A stretch of DNA of 28,157 nucleotides from UBA724 sp049596815 (GCA_049596815.1 JBMYLY010000015.1:1-28157); one strand, 5' to 3'. Positions 16,314 through 24,702 are shown, counted from the stretch's first letter. Translations and numbers: made by a program. Notes: a model not told the origin generated them from the letters alone.

Positions 16314-17366
16314 ATGCGAGACCTTAAATACCTTTTTGCATATACAGTACCATTGTCCGCCTATATTTCTTTTGAATCCTTCGGATTGGGAACCTATACG
16401 GCTGTGTTGTATGCCTTTGTGATATTGCCCTTACTAGATGTATTGACAGGAAAAACCGCCACCAATCTAAGCGCTGAGCAAACCCAACACAAAAAAGCCA
16501 ACAAAATCTTCGACTGGATGCTTTACGTCAATCTCCCTATAGTGTTTGGATTGCTCTATGTAGTTTTTTCTAAAATCATGACCACTGATTACACTACTTC
16601 AGAATATGTTGGTCTTGCCCTTTCAACGGGGATTTTGTTGGCCACTAACGGTATAAATGTGGCACACGAATTGGGTCATCGAAAATCATTGATCGAACGC
16701 CTGATGAGTAAGGCTCTTTTTATGCCCTGTTTGTATATGCATTTCTACATAGAACACAATTTTGGACATCATTTTAAGGTAGTCACTCCCGATGATGGGG
16801 CGACAGCCAGATACAATCAGTCCGTCTATGCTTTTTGGATTAGGTCCGTGAGCAAACAATATGTTGATGCATGGAAAAAACAATTAGAGCTTCTTATAAA
16901 CCAAGAACAAAACTTTTTTTCTTGGAAGAACGACATGCTCTATTATCACTTGATTCAACCCCTGTATTTGGGAGTAGTTTTTTTGTGGTTTTCTACACAC
17001 GTAATGTTGTTTGCTTTGTTAGTGGGGATCATATCTTTTTTGTTTTTAGAGTGCATCAATTACATAGAACACTACGGATTGAGAAGACTTAAAACCCCTT
17101 CGGGCAGATACGAAAGAGTGCAAACCCATCACTCATGGAACTCCAACCACAACATAGGCAGAATCGTTCTTTATGAGCTCACACGCCACAGCGATCATCA
17201 TTTCAAATCAGCGAAAAAATATCAAATACTTAACAGCTATCAGGACAGTCCGCATCTGCCATTGGGCTATCCGGCCTCTATCTTATTGAGCTTATTGCCC
17301 CCCCTATGGTTTTGGGTCATGAACCCTTTGGTGCCTCAGAACATGAAACCTCAACAATTAGATTAA
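16314..17366 (+). CDS. alkB: AlkB-type membrane alkane 1-monooxygenase
   Basis: The 350 residues form an integral-membrane non-heme di-iron hydroxylase. The His boxes are all present: HELGH (118-122), EHNFGHH (147-153), NYIEHYG (249-255) and RHSDHH (291-296); the fourth is the hallmark that separates AlkB from fatty-acid desaturases (usual form LQRHSDHH, here LTRHSDHH). The family hydroxylates terminal carbons of medium or long alkanes at the inner membrane, taking electrons from rubredoxin. No rubredoxin gene or fused rubredoxin domain lies in the window, so electrons must come from elsewhere. TACCTTTA at 16302-16309 is a near-consensus -7 box so close to the ATG that a very short leader is implied. 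Some bacterial AlkB relatives act on other substrates, so 'alkane' is by family. Confidence 0.88.
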   Translation: MRDLKYLFAYTVPLSAYISFESFGLGTYTAVLYAFVILPLLDVLTGKTATNLSAEQTQHKKANKIFDWMLYVNLPIVFGLLYVVFSKIMTTDYTTSEYVGLALSTGILLATNGINVAHELGHRKSLIERLMSKALFMPCLYMHFYIEHNFGHHFKVVTPDDGATARYNQSVYAFWIRSVSKQYVDAWKKQLELLINQEQNFFSWKNDMLYYHLIQPLYLGVVFLWFSTHVMLFALLVGIISFLFLECINYIEHYGLRRLKTPSGRYERVQTHHSWNSNHNIGRIVLYELTRHSDHHFKSAKKYQILNSYQDSPHLPLGYPASILLSLLPPLWFWVMNPLVPQNMKPQQLD

Positions 17367-17396
17367 GTCTAGTTACTCCTCCTTTTTAACTGATTT

Positions 17397-19049
17397 GTGA
17401 CAAAAGGCACTTCTAAGTCCCTAGAATTGGGTTACTTTTGCCACTTGTTTAAAAAAAGGGGTTTGACAGCATTTCAATTTATTGACAAAACAAGACGCGC
17501 AAATTTTAGAAACGATATTTTATCAGGCATTACAGTAGCCTTAGCCTTGGTTCCCGAGGCAGTAGCCTTTGCTTTTGTAGCAGGTATTTCTCCCATAGTG
17601 GGTTTGTATGGCGCCTTTATGATGGGGCTTATTACTTCTATTTTTGGTGGTCGTCCCGGAATGATTTCTGGAGCCACTGGCGCAATGGCCGTTGTCATGG
17701 TGCATCTTGTCCGCGAAGGAAATGAATTGGGTGGAAGTGATATGGCGGGTCTCCAATACCTCTTTGCGACTCTCTTGCTAACGGGATTTTTACAAATGAG
17801 TGCAGGCTTTTTTCGTCTTGGGAAATTTGTGCGTATGATTCCGCGCTCCGTGATGATGGGCTTTGTAAACGGTCTTGCCATAGTAATCTTTTTATCACAG
17901 CTTGGCATGTTCAAAAAAAGTGACTCATGGATTTCAGGGTTTGAGCTTTATACCATGATTGGGCTAGTGGCTTTGACCATGACAATCATGGTGGTCTTAC
18001 CAATGATTACCAAGAAAATTCCAGCAGCACTTACAGCCATTTTAGCGGTGTCTCTTTTGGTAATTTTTGGCAATTTAGAAACGGAAACCGTTCGGTCATT
18101 TATTCAAGCCAATGGAGGAGATGGCATCCAAGCTGGATTGCCCACTTTTCAAGTGCCAATAATTGACTTATCCCTGGGCACTTTACTGTTTATAGCTCCT
18201 TATGCCATTATTTTGGCCGCCATTGGGCTGATAGAGTCCTTAATGACCCTGAATCTTATAGACGAGTTAACAGACTCACACGGGAGTGGGAACAGAGAAT
18301 GTGTAGCTCAAGGTGCTGCCAATGTTGTCAATGGGTTTTTTGGCGGTATGGGTGGTTGCGCCATGATTGGTCAGAGTATTATTAACATCAAATCTGGTGG
18401 TAGGGGTCGACTGTCTGGTATCACTGCTGCCTTGGCTTTGTTGGCTTTTATATTATTTGGCTCGACTTACATAGAGCAGATTCCCATAGCAGCCCTGGTG
18501 GGGGTGATGTTTATGGTCGTCTTTGGCACCTTTGCTTGGAGCACATTTACCATATGGAATAAGGTTCCTTTTTCCGATTTATTTGTAATTGTTTTGGTAA
18601 CCGCACTTACCGTTGTTTTTGATTTGGCAATTGCTGTCTTGGCTGGCGTGGTGGTTTCCTCCTTGGTTTTTGCTTGGGAAAACGCCAAACGCATCCGAGC
18701 GAGAAAAAAAATTGACCAATATGGGGTCAAGCATTATGAGATCTATGGGCCCTTGTTTTTTGGCTGTGTTGAACTTTTTAACAGCAAGTTTGATGTCAAG
18801 AACGATCCCGATGAAGTGATCATTGACTTTAAAGAATCTAGAATTATGGATCAGTCTGCCATAGAATGTATCAACAAGCTGGCGGAAAGATATTTGAAGA
18901 TTGGCAAAAACATCCACCTTAGACACCTATCCTCGGACTGCACCAAACTGATTAAAAAAGCAGAAAAAATTTGTGAGGTCAATGTATTAGAAGATCCCAA
19001 CTATTTTGTTGCCATTGATAACTTTCGTCAAGCCCAAAAAAGAGTGTAA
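17397..19049 (+). CDS. SulP-family inorganic anion transporter with STAS domain
   Basis: The 550 residues comprise a SulP transport module (about 35-425), opening with DILSGITVALALVPEAVAFA and GLYGAFMMGLITSIFGGRPG, and a C-terminal STAS domain (about 440-545, VIIDFKESRIMDQSA). The family moves sulfate, bicarbonate or related anions across the inner membrane, often coupled to sodium or protons; this fits either sulfate uptake or bicarbonate uptake in a marine bacterium. The start is uncertain: GTG at 17397 gives a 35-residue N-terminal tail, while an in-frame TTG at 17463 would give a start closer to typical relatives. It lies 30 bases after alkB on the same strand; co-transcription is possible without functional linkage. 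An inverted repeat with a T-rich tail follows it. Confidence 0.88.
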   Translation: MTKGTSKSLELGYFCHLFKKRGLTAFQFIDKTRRANFRNDILSGITVALALVPEAVAFAFVAGISPIVGLYGAFMMGLITSIFGGRPGMISGATGAMAVVMVHLVREGNELGGSDMAGLQYLFATLLLTGFLQMSAGFFRLGKFVRMIPRSVMMGFVNGLAIVIFLSQLGMFKKSDSWISGFELYTMIGLVALTMTIMVVLPMITKKIPAALTAILAVSLLVIFGNLETETVRSFIQANGGDGIQAGLPTFQVPIIDLSLGTLLFIAPYAIILAAIGLIESLMTLNLIDELTDSHGSGNRECVAQGAANVVNGFFGGMGGCAMIGQSIINIKSGGRGRLSGITAALALLAFILFGSTYIEQIPIAALVGVMFMVVFGTFAWSTFTIWNKVPFSDLFVIVLVTALTVVFDLAIAVLAGVVVSSLVFAWENAKRIRARKKIDQYGVKHYEIYGPLFFGCVELFNSKFDVKNDPDEVIIDFKESRIMDQSAIECINKLAERYLKIGKNIHLRHLSSDCTKLIKKAEKICEVNVLEDPNYFVAIDNFRQAQKRV

Positions 19050-19072
19050 GGACAATTATTACACAAATGATT

Positions 19073-19115
19073 ATGGCAACTGATTATTAAAGACATTGCC
19101 ATTTTATTTTTATTT
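19073..19115 (+). terminator. Terminator-like inverted repeat after the SulP gene
   Basis: ATGGCAA (19073-19079) and TTGCCAT (19096-19102) are perfect complements with a 16-base loop, followed by a T-rich tract to about 19115. The loop is long for an intrinsic terminator, so confidence is moderate. Confidence 0.5.
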
Positions 19116-19173
19116 AAATTTGATTTCCTTTTTTAATAAAAAAACAAAAAATAACTTAACCATATAAACATAA

Positions 19174-20040
19174 ATGAAAAAAAACAAACTCCTTTTTGCA
19201 ATCATATTTTTATTGCTCGCTTTTACTATTTCATATTTTGTGAATTCTGATGAGGAAACTCCTGAACCTTTGATTTCTGCATCCGAATGGGAAGTAGATT
19301 TTTTTGATGATTTTGAGACATTCAATGAGGAAAATTGGCAAGACCAACGAATTTGGGTTAATAACGAGAAACAGTGTTATGTGCCTGATGGTGAATATGG
19401 CACCAGAGAAGTGAGTGACGGAACGCTCAAAGTCAAAGTAGTCAATATTGGCGAAAAAATTAGCTGTGACAATATGGACAAACACGGCAATCAACACCCC
19501 GACACAGAATATGTGGCGGGAAGAATTGCCTCAAAAAACAGAAAAGAGTTCATCAAAGGCAAATGGACAGCCAGATTAAGACTTTATGGCAATGGTACCT
19601 TAAGTATGTTTCCGGCCTGGTGGATATTGGGTGCCCAAAACAATGAACCTCCGGTACAAGAGCCCAATGAAAACATATGTTGGCCTTTAACAGGTTCTGG
19701 TGAAATTGACATTTTCGAACACCACGGGGATTACGGAAAGGATCACTATACTACTGGAGCCATTAAAAACTTAGGTGAGTGCGATAAAGGCGACTGGTGG
19801 ACATTAAGGACAAATGTGCCCGCTACATTAGACGAATATCACGAATATTCTGTCGAATGGGAGGGCAGCGACTTGGTTTATAGATTGGATGGAAAAGAGG
19901 TATACAGAAATCAAGGAGAGGGCGACAAATATCCCGAAGCTATGTTTGCGATTCTGAACTTTGCCAAAATCACAGATAGTCCAATGACCGGAGAATGGGT
20001 GATGGAGGTCGATTGGGTGAAGCATGAACGCAGAAAATAA
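19174..20040 (+). CDS. Single-domain GH16 glycoside hydrolase
   Basis: The 288 residues start with a hydrophobic segment (6-22, LLFAIIFLLLAFTISYF) that lacks a lipobox Cys and may be a cleaved signal or a membrane anchor. A GH16 beta-jelly roll follows (about 38-285) with the catalytic motif GEIDIFEHHG: nucleophile E177, D179 and acid/base E182. MFPAWWILG replaces the LWPAAWLLG of the triple enzyme, and there is no PKD, CBM or T9SS tail. The motif variant and the segment VNNEKQCYVPDG show that it is a different GH16 branch from the giant enzyme, so it may cut a different beta-glucan or galactan. If membrane-anchored it would act in the periplasm on fragments. It precedes the DUF4956 gene by 74 bases on the same strand. 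Confidence 0.85.
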   Translation: MKKNKLLFAIIFLLLAFTISYFVNSDEETPEPLISASEWEVDFFDDFETFNEENWQDQRIWVNNEKQCYVPDGEYGTREVSDGTLKVKVVNIGEKISCDNMDKHGNQHPDTEYVAGRIASKNRKEFIKGKWTARLRLYGNGTLSMFPAWWILGAQNNEPPVQEPNENICWPLTGSGEIDIFEHHGDYGKDHYTTGAIKNLGECDKGDWWTLRTNVPATLDEYHEYSVEWEGSDLVYRLDGKEVYRNQGEGDKYPEAMFAILNFAKITDSPMTGEWVMEVDWVKHERRK

Positions 20041-20114
20041 AACCAACCCCTTTTAAAAGCAGCTTTTGTTTTATCAGTTTTACATAAGGGATTTTAAATT
20101 TAAACTTCAATAAT

Positions 20115-20735
20115 ATGGAAATCGAAGATAGTTTACGGTTTTTAGGAATCAAATTGATAAACACGAGCGATTTTTTTGAGTTACTATTGAGACTTGTGCT
20201 CAATAGTTTGGTTGTTTATGTTTTGACCAAAAAAATATATATGAAAAGAAATGGGAATAGTTCTTTTTTCTTTGGATACAATGCCATAGCCCTAATCACT
20301 TTTTTACTTTGTTTTTTGCTTAGTAGCGTGAAGTTAGAGTTGGGTTTTGCACTAGGTTTGTTTGCCATTTTTGCCATAATGCGTTTTCGTACAGGCACCA
20401 TTCCTATAAAGGAAATGACCTATCTGTTTGTTACCATAGGCTTGGCAGTCATCAATGCCTTGGCCAATAAGAAAGTGAGCTATGCAGAATTGTTCTTTTC
20501 TAATATCGTAGTTGTCTATGGTGTTTGGATGCTAGAATTGTTTTTGCAGAAGAACAGACGAGAAAAAACACAATCCTTAACATTGATTTTGGGAAATATT
20601 GAGGAAGCTACTCAATGGGACAACCTGCAAATGACAAAACATTTGGAAAATGTGGTTGGTCAAAAAATTAATGACTACAAAATAAAAAAAATGAATCGCC
20701 CAAATGACAGTATGGAAATAACGGTTTATTTTTAA
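20115..20735 (+). CDS. DUF4956-family membrane protein
   Basis: The 206 residues contain four hydrophobic segments (about 22-40, 54-71, 75-87 and 98-145) and the family hallmark LGLFAIFAIMRFRTGTIPIKEMTYLFV (around residues 80-106), then a soluble C-terminal domain of about 60 residues with a beta pattern. DUF4956 genes commonly accompany a VTC-type polyphosphate polymerase gene and a CotH-kinase gene in Bacteroidota; here CotH and DUF2490 genes are present but no VTC gene is in the window. The biochemical role is not established. The next gene begins four bases after the stop, so they are very probably co-transcribed. Confidence 0.82.
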   Translation: MEIEDSLRFLGIKLINTSDFFELLLRLVLNSLVVYVLTKKIYMKRNGNSSFFFGYNAIALITFLLCFLLSSVKLELGFALGLFAIFAIMRFRTGTIPIKEMTYLFVTIGLAVINALANKKVSYAELFFSNIVVVYGVWMLELFLQKNRREKTQSLTLILGNIEEATQWDNLQMTKHLENVVGQKINDYKIKKMNRPNDSMEITVYF

Positions 20736-20739
20736 AACT

Positions 20740-21444
20740 ATGATCTCAAAAGTGTTTTTTAGAATTTTAATGGGAGTAGCCATTTTACCCCTAACAGATT
20801 TATACTCCCAACAAGAAGACCTCGCTGAGGCTGGGTTATTCGAAAGTTGGAATGCATTTCAGGTAGATTATAAAGCTTCCAAAAAAATTGAATTCCAAGG
20901 AGAAGCCCAAATTAGACTGAAAACCTATGGTGACACTTACCACCAGGCATTTGTTGAATTACAGTCTATATACACGCCTTGGAAGTTTATAGAGTTTGGT
21001 CTTGGATACCGAAATATTGACGATTTGGATGATAATGGTAAAAAACAGGGCCATGAAAACTTCTATCGCTATCATGCATTTGTCGAGGGCAAGCTCTCCT
21101 TTGATCGAATTGATTTCAGTACACGTATACAACACCAAACCAAAAGAGAAGCAAACAACTCACTAAGCAACAAGGAAAATAGCTACTGGCGAACAAAGTT
21201 CAACGTGAAATACAACATTCGGAATTGGAAACTAGATCCCAGACTGAGCGCAGAGTTTTTTATGCAAGAACAATTCAGCCCCAGTAATACCTATAACAAG
21301 TTCAGAACCTCAATCGGCACCAAAGTCGACTTAAAAAACAAGCAAAGCCTGCTAATCAAATACTTGTATGAGCGGGGCGTTAATCAGGCAAATCCATCTG
21401 ACTTTCATATTTTAAGTTTACGTTACGGACTTTCAATAAAGTAA
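20740..21444 (+). CDS. DUF2490-family outer-membrane beta-barrel protein
   Basis: The 234 residues have a signal peptide (1 to about 24, ending DLYSQ) and a run of alternating amphipathic strands with paired aromatic residues, as in WNAFQVDYKASKKIEFQGEA and LGYRNIDDLDD, ending on the strand LSLRYGLSI. This is the pattern of DUF2490, predicted outer-membrane barrels with no defined cargo. It starts four bases after DUF4956, and its stop is three bases from the stop of the convergent CotH gene. Such proximity plus the known co-occurrence of DUF4956, DUF2490 and CotH suggests one envelope-associated process. Confidence 0.8.
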   Translation: MISKVFFRILMGVAILPLTDLYSQQEDLAEAGLFESWNAFQVDYKASKKIEFQGEAQIRLKTYGDTYHQAFVELQSIYTPWKFIEFGLGYRNIDDLDDNGKKQGHENFYRYHAFVEGKLSFDRIDFSTRIQHQTKREANNSLSNKENSYWRTKFNVKYNIRNWKLDPRLSAEFFMQEQFSPSNTYNKFRTSIGTKVDLKNKQSLLIKYLYERGVNQANPSDFHILSLRYGLSIK

Positions 21445-21447
21445 AAC

Positions 21448-22998
21448 TTAGTTATAATGCCCTCTTAGCCAATTCATTCGGGCGTCCAACCATATTTTGA
21501 GGTAATTGATTTCCTCTTCATAACTGTCAAAGACTGCGGAACTGTTATTCCACATTCCTGTTCCCAAGGTTTGCCATATCTCATAGTTTTGTCGTTGAGA
21601 AGCATCAATTAAATGAACATAGCTGTCGATTTTTTCCAAAAACATCTCTTTATTATTATAAAAGAAAGCGTAACGTTCGTTTACTTTATCTCTAAAGTAG
21701 GGATCTTGCAAAAGACGCTCAAACCACGGATGACCACTTATGGTATTTCCTTCTGGTGAAAAAGCATTGTTTGGATATGAATTGGCATAATCAGCATTTC
21801 CGTAGGACAAATCAAAATCCCAGATAGGCCCCATCTTGATTTTCCCCCCGGGCTCATGATGAAAAAAGACACTTGCATAGCCATAGGCATCTACAGTTTT
21901 TCCAATCTCATTGATAAGGTACCAATCAACAAAGCTATCAATATCTATATAAGGGCGATAACCAAGGTTTGGATCTGAAAAATCAGAACCAAAAAGTAAA
22001 GACTCAAAGGAGTTAATATGATCCATTATGTAGTTGTATTCTTCACTTCCAAATTCAATACTGGGCTCTTTGATATTGAATATAGTGTCCGTCCACCAAA
22101 ACTTTTCAGCCATTTTATTTCTAAAAGTAGGCGGCTCAAAATACACATCGTCACCATCAATTCTGTGTCTTTGATCCATCTCTATTAGGTAGCCATTATC
22201 CCCAATGTTTACCCTGCTTTTTGACTCTTCCACTTTTTGAGCTAGCAAATAAGTACCGTGTGAATCCCCATTAAAAATTACCTCAACAAATTCACCTGTT
22301 GGAGAATAATCAAAGCGACTCATAAGCCCCATATCATATGATATTTTATTTCTGACCATAGATCTGTCCCAAAACTCAGCGAGTAGCACCCAGCGTCTGT
22401 CCCCCGGCATACCCAAAACTTCTTTTTTGTCTTCAAACTTGATCTGGTAGGATTTTTTTGGAACTTCTCCTCCCATCCAAGAAGAATTCCCCCTCCCTCT
22501 TATGCCAACATTGGTCGGGACTAAATCATCCAAAAAGAGACCTCCATACACACTTGTTTCAGCTATTATATAATCGTCTTTGGAAACAACTTCTTGGCCA
22601 TTGGTCTCTATATAAACGATGGGAAGTCCGGTGTGATATGAAATCCGAACCTTATAGTCTTTACTGCCACTCAGGTCTTCATTGAAAACAGAGACCACAA
22701 CTTCTTTCCCAAAATCATTAGAGGTAACCCCATTGGTTTGACTTACTCCATTTACCTCAATAGAGCCTCCTTCAAACTCATAGGTTGCAACCAGTTGATG
22801 GATGTTGACTTCTAACGGAACACTAGCTGTAAAGGTTGAGGCTCCATCAAAATCCAACGTCAAATCATTATTCAAAGTTGAATTCAGACTTCTTTTAAAA
22901 GATATTTTGGTGATTGAAACATTAGAAAGGTCAATTTCATCTTTTTGACATGAAATCAAAATAAAACAAATGCTTGAAAACACAAGAAACTTTCTCAC
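21448..22998 (-). CDS. CotH-kinase-family lipoprotein
   Basis: The 516 residues start MRKFLVFSSICFILISC with the lipidated Cys at residue 17. An N-terminal beta region (about 25-120) precedes a CotH-type atypical kinase domain. GIRGRGNSSW (165-174) followed by KKSYQIKF is the nucleotide-binding region and GPIWDFDLSYGN (W393, D394, D396) the metal-binding region. CotH proteins studied in spore formers phosphorylate spore-coat proteins; in Bacteroidota, lipidated CotH proteins are widespread and their targets are unknown. Lipidation places it in the periplasm or on the surface. It converges on the DUF4956-DUF2490 pair, so it is not in the same operon, but the gene set is a recurrent one. An extracytoplasmic kinase needs an ATP source, which is unexplained. 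Confidence 0.85.
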   Translation of the reverse strand: MRKFLVFSSICFILISCQKDEIDLSNVSITKISFKRSLNSTLNNDLTLDFDGASTFTASVPLEVNIHQLVATYEFEGGSIEVNGVSQTNGVTSNDFGKEVVVSVFNEDLSGSKDYKVRISYHTGLPIVYIETNGQEVVSKDDYIIAETSVYGGLFLDDLVPTNVGIRGRGNSSWMGGEVPKKSYQIKFEDKKEVLGMPGDRRWVLLAEFWDRSMVRNKISYDMGLMSRFDYSPTGEFVEVIFNGDSHGTYLLAQKVEESKSRVNIGDNGYLIEMDQRHRIDGDDVYFEPPTFRNKMAEKFWWTDTIFNIKEPSIEFGSEEYNYIMDHINSFESLLFGSDFSDPNLGYRPYIDIDSFVDWYLINEIGKTVDAYGYASVFFHHEPGGKIKMGPIWDFDLSYGNADYANSYPNNAFSPEGNTISGHPWFERLLQDPYFRDKVNERYAFFYNNKEMFLEKIDSYVHLIDASQRQNYEIWQTLGTGMWNNSSAVFDSYEEEINYLKIWLDARMNWLRGHYN

Positions 22999-23080
22999 GA
23001 TGACGCCATTTTTAAAACCGAATCTAATAAAGAGAAAAATATTTACTAATACTAAAAAAATTAAAAAAAAGGGTATATGA

Positions 23081-23101
23081 GTTAAAAAATGTTTAACTTT
23101 A
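23081..23101 (+). promoter_or_regulatory. Candidate promoter with inverted repeat
   Basis: TAACTTTA (23094-23101) is one base from TAnnTTTG and lies 22 bases before the ATG of the micro-protein gene. It overlaps the inverted repeat GTTAAA (23081-23086) / TTTAAC (23092-23097), which could bind a repressor. Confidence 0.35.
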
Positions 23102-23123
23102 AAGCCAAAAGACTAAACGTAAT

Positions 23124-23252
23124 ATGAAAAAGTTAAAAACGGCTACGGTAGATGTTCGCCAACGTTCCTTAAAGATTGTGGAATATAAACCCAAAACCAA
23201 CTTCGGCCTACTAAAACGGTATTTTGTTGGTATGCTAAAACGTACTCAATAG
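23124..23252 (+). CDS. Small basic protein, 42 residues, unknown function
   Basis: ATG at 23124 opens 42 codons to TAG at 23250-23252. The product begins MKKLKTATVDVRQRSLKIVE and ends KRTQ; it is strongly basic (about eleven Lys/Arg against three acidic residues) with no signal or membrane helix. It fills the gap between the divergent CotH gene and the convergent sulfur-enzyme gene, has a candidate promoter directly upstream, and no competing frame in that gap looks better. Possible roles include nucleic-acid or ribosome binding, but this is only composition-based. It would be missed by most length cutoffs. Confidence 0.5.
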   Translation: MKKLKTATVDVRQRSLKIVEYKPKTNFGLLKRYFVGMLKRTQ

Positions 23253-23267
23253 ATTTCTCTCTGCAAA

Positions 23268-24674
23268 CTAAAGTGTAGAGGGACAGACATAATCCGTTAG
23301 CGTAATGCCAGCTTCCTTTATAGCTTTCATCCCCCCATCGACATTGATGCCGTTGTGGATGCCACGGCTTTTGAGAATAGACAGTGCAATCATACTGCGA
23401 TAGCCGCCTGCGCAATGGGCATAGAAAGAACCGTTTTCGGGAAACGCACTCAAATGGTTATTTAAAACCTCTAACGAAGTATGCGTTGCACCCGGGATGT
23501 GTTCAGACAAAAACTCGCCGTCCTTGCGAACATCAAAAACAGGCACATCTTCTTCAATTAATTTTTTTAAATACGCGGCACTTACACTTTGAACGGTATC
23601 GATTTCTTTACCGGAGGCTTTCCATGAAGCGATTCCACCTTTTAGATAACCCAACGTATTGTCAAAGCCTACCCTAGACAAACGCGTGATGGTTTCTTCT
23701 TCACGCCCTTCAGGAGCGACAAACAGAATCGGGTGTTCGATATCGGCAATCAGCGCGCCTACCCAAGGGGCAAATCCTCCGTCAAGTCCTATAAAAATAC
23801 TACGAGGAATATGCGCTTCGGCAAATTCTTTGGGGCTTCGCACGTCTAAGACCACAGCGCCCATCTCATTGACAGCCACCTCAAAAGCTTCTGGGCTTAG
23901 GGCTTGTGTGCCCTTAACCAACACCTCTTCAATGTCTTGATAGCCGTGTTTGTTCATTTTTACATTGGCCGGAAAATACTGTGGCGGAGGAGCCAAACCA
24001 TCCAAAACTTCTTGCACAAATTCTTCTTTGGTCATATCGGCACGGAGGGCGTAATTCATTTTTTTCTGATTACCCAAGGTGTCAACGGTTTCTTTCATCA
24101 TATTTTTACCGCAAGCCGAACCTGCCCCGTGTGCCGGATATACAACAATCTCATCGGACAAAGGCATGATTTTGGAGCGCAAACTATCAAACAAAGTTTC
24201 TGCCAATTGCTCTTGGGTCATATGGGCGGCTTTTTGAGCCAAATCAGGGCGTCCCACATCTCCTAAAAAGAGCGTATCTCCAGTAAAAATCGAATGATCT
24301 TTCCCTTGCGCATCGCGTAGCAGATAGGTAGTACTTTCCATGGTGTGGCCGGGGGTGTGGAGAACAACTATAGACAAATCTCCTATGTTGAAAACTTGGC
24401 CATCTTTGGCTATGACAGCGTCAAAGCTTGGATCTGCATTGGGCCCAAATACGATAGGCGCATCAGTATGTTTGGCCAAAGTGAGGTGTCCACTCACAAA
24501 ATCTGCATGAAAATGAGTTTCAAAAATATATTTGATTTTGGCATTGTTTTTTTTGGCTTTTTCTAAATAGGAACCTACCTCTCGTAAGGGGTCGATGATA
24601 GCAGCTTCTCCTTGACTTTGAATATAATACGCGCCTTGAGCAAGACATCCGGTGTAGATTTGTTCAACAATCAT
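23268..24674 (-). CDS. MBL-fold hydrolase with two rhodanese domains (persulfide dioxygenase-like)
   Basis: The 468 residues combine an ETHE1-like metallo-beta-lactamase domain (1 to about 245) with two rhodanese domains (about 262-355 and 365-462). Iron ligands are visible in HFHADF (H54, H56, D58), H110 of HTPGH, D133 of TGD and H182 of YPAHG. The second rhodanese has its catalytic Cys in HCAGGYRS (C421). The first has no Cys in the equivalent loop (FVAPEGREEE, 318-327) and is presumably a non-catalytic or binding domain. The family oxidises glutathione persulfide or related persulfides to sulfite, and the rhodanese passes sulfur on. It lies downstream of DUF983 on the same strand with 100 bases between, including a 12-base palindrome, so it may have its own promoter. 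Confidence 0.88.
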   Translation of the reverse strand: MIVEQIYTGCLAQGAYYIQSQGEAAIIDPLREVGSYLEKAKKNNAKIKYIFETHFHADFVSGHLTLAKHTDAPIVFGPNADPSFDAVIAKDGQVFNIGDLSIVVLHTPGHTMESTTYLLRDAQGKDHSIFTGDTLFLGDVGRPDLAQKAAHMTQEQLAETLFDSLRSKIMPLSDEIVVYPAHGAGSACGKNMMKETVDTLGNQKKMNYALRADMTKEEFVQEVLDGLAPPPQYFPANVKMNKHGYQDIEEVLVKGTQALSPEAFEVAVNEMGAVVLDVRSPKEFAEAHIPRSIFIGLDGGFAPWVGALIADIEHPILFVAPEGREEETITRLSRVGFDNTLGYLKGGIASWKASGKEIDTVQSVSAAYLKKLIEEDVPVFDVRKDGEFLSEHIPGATHTSLEVLNNHLSAFPENGSFYAHCAGGYRSMIALSILKSRGIHNGINVDGGMKAIKEAGITLTDYVCPSTL

Positions 24675-24694
24675 GGGTTACTAATTTTGGACTA

Positions 24695-24702
24695 CAAAGT
24701 AA
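24695..24702 (-). promoter_or_regulatory. Candidate -7 box for the MBL/rhodanese gene
   Basis: On the minus strand TTACTTTG (24702-24695) is one base from TAnnTTTG and sits 21 bases before the ATG at 24674; a TTTG motif lies at a plausible -33 distance. Confidence 0.35.

Noticed and set aside
17474..17914. 146-residue minus-strand frame inside the SulP gene
   Set aside because: Composition is that of an antisense shadow (rich in Pro, Lys and Thr with no domain), and the plus-strand SulP motifs are unambiguous.
18579..18926. 115-residue minus-strand frame inside the SulP gene
   Set aside because: It is the antisense of the STAS domain coding region and shows no own domain or start signals.
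5631..20040. Canonical laminarin polysaccharide-utilisation locus
   Set aside because: There are two GH16 genes and a sugar permease, but no SusC/SusD pair, no other glucanase family and no hybrid two-component or SARP-type regulator, and unrelated genes interrupt the group.
23904..24266. 120-residue plus-strand frame opposite the MBL/rhodanese gene
   Set aside because: It lies fully antisense to a well-conserved enzyme and has no recognisable feature.
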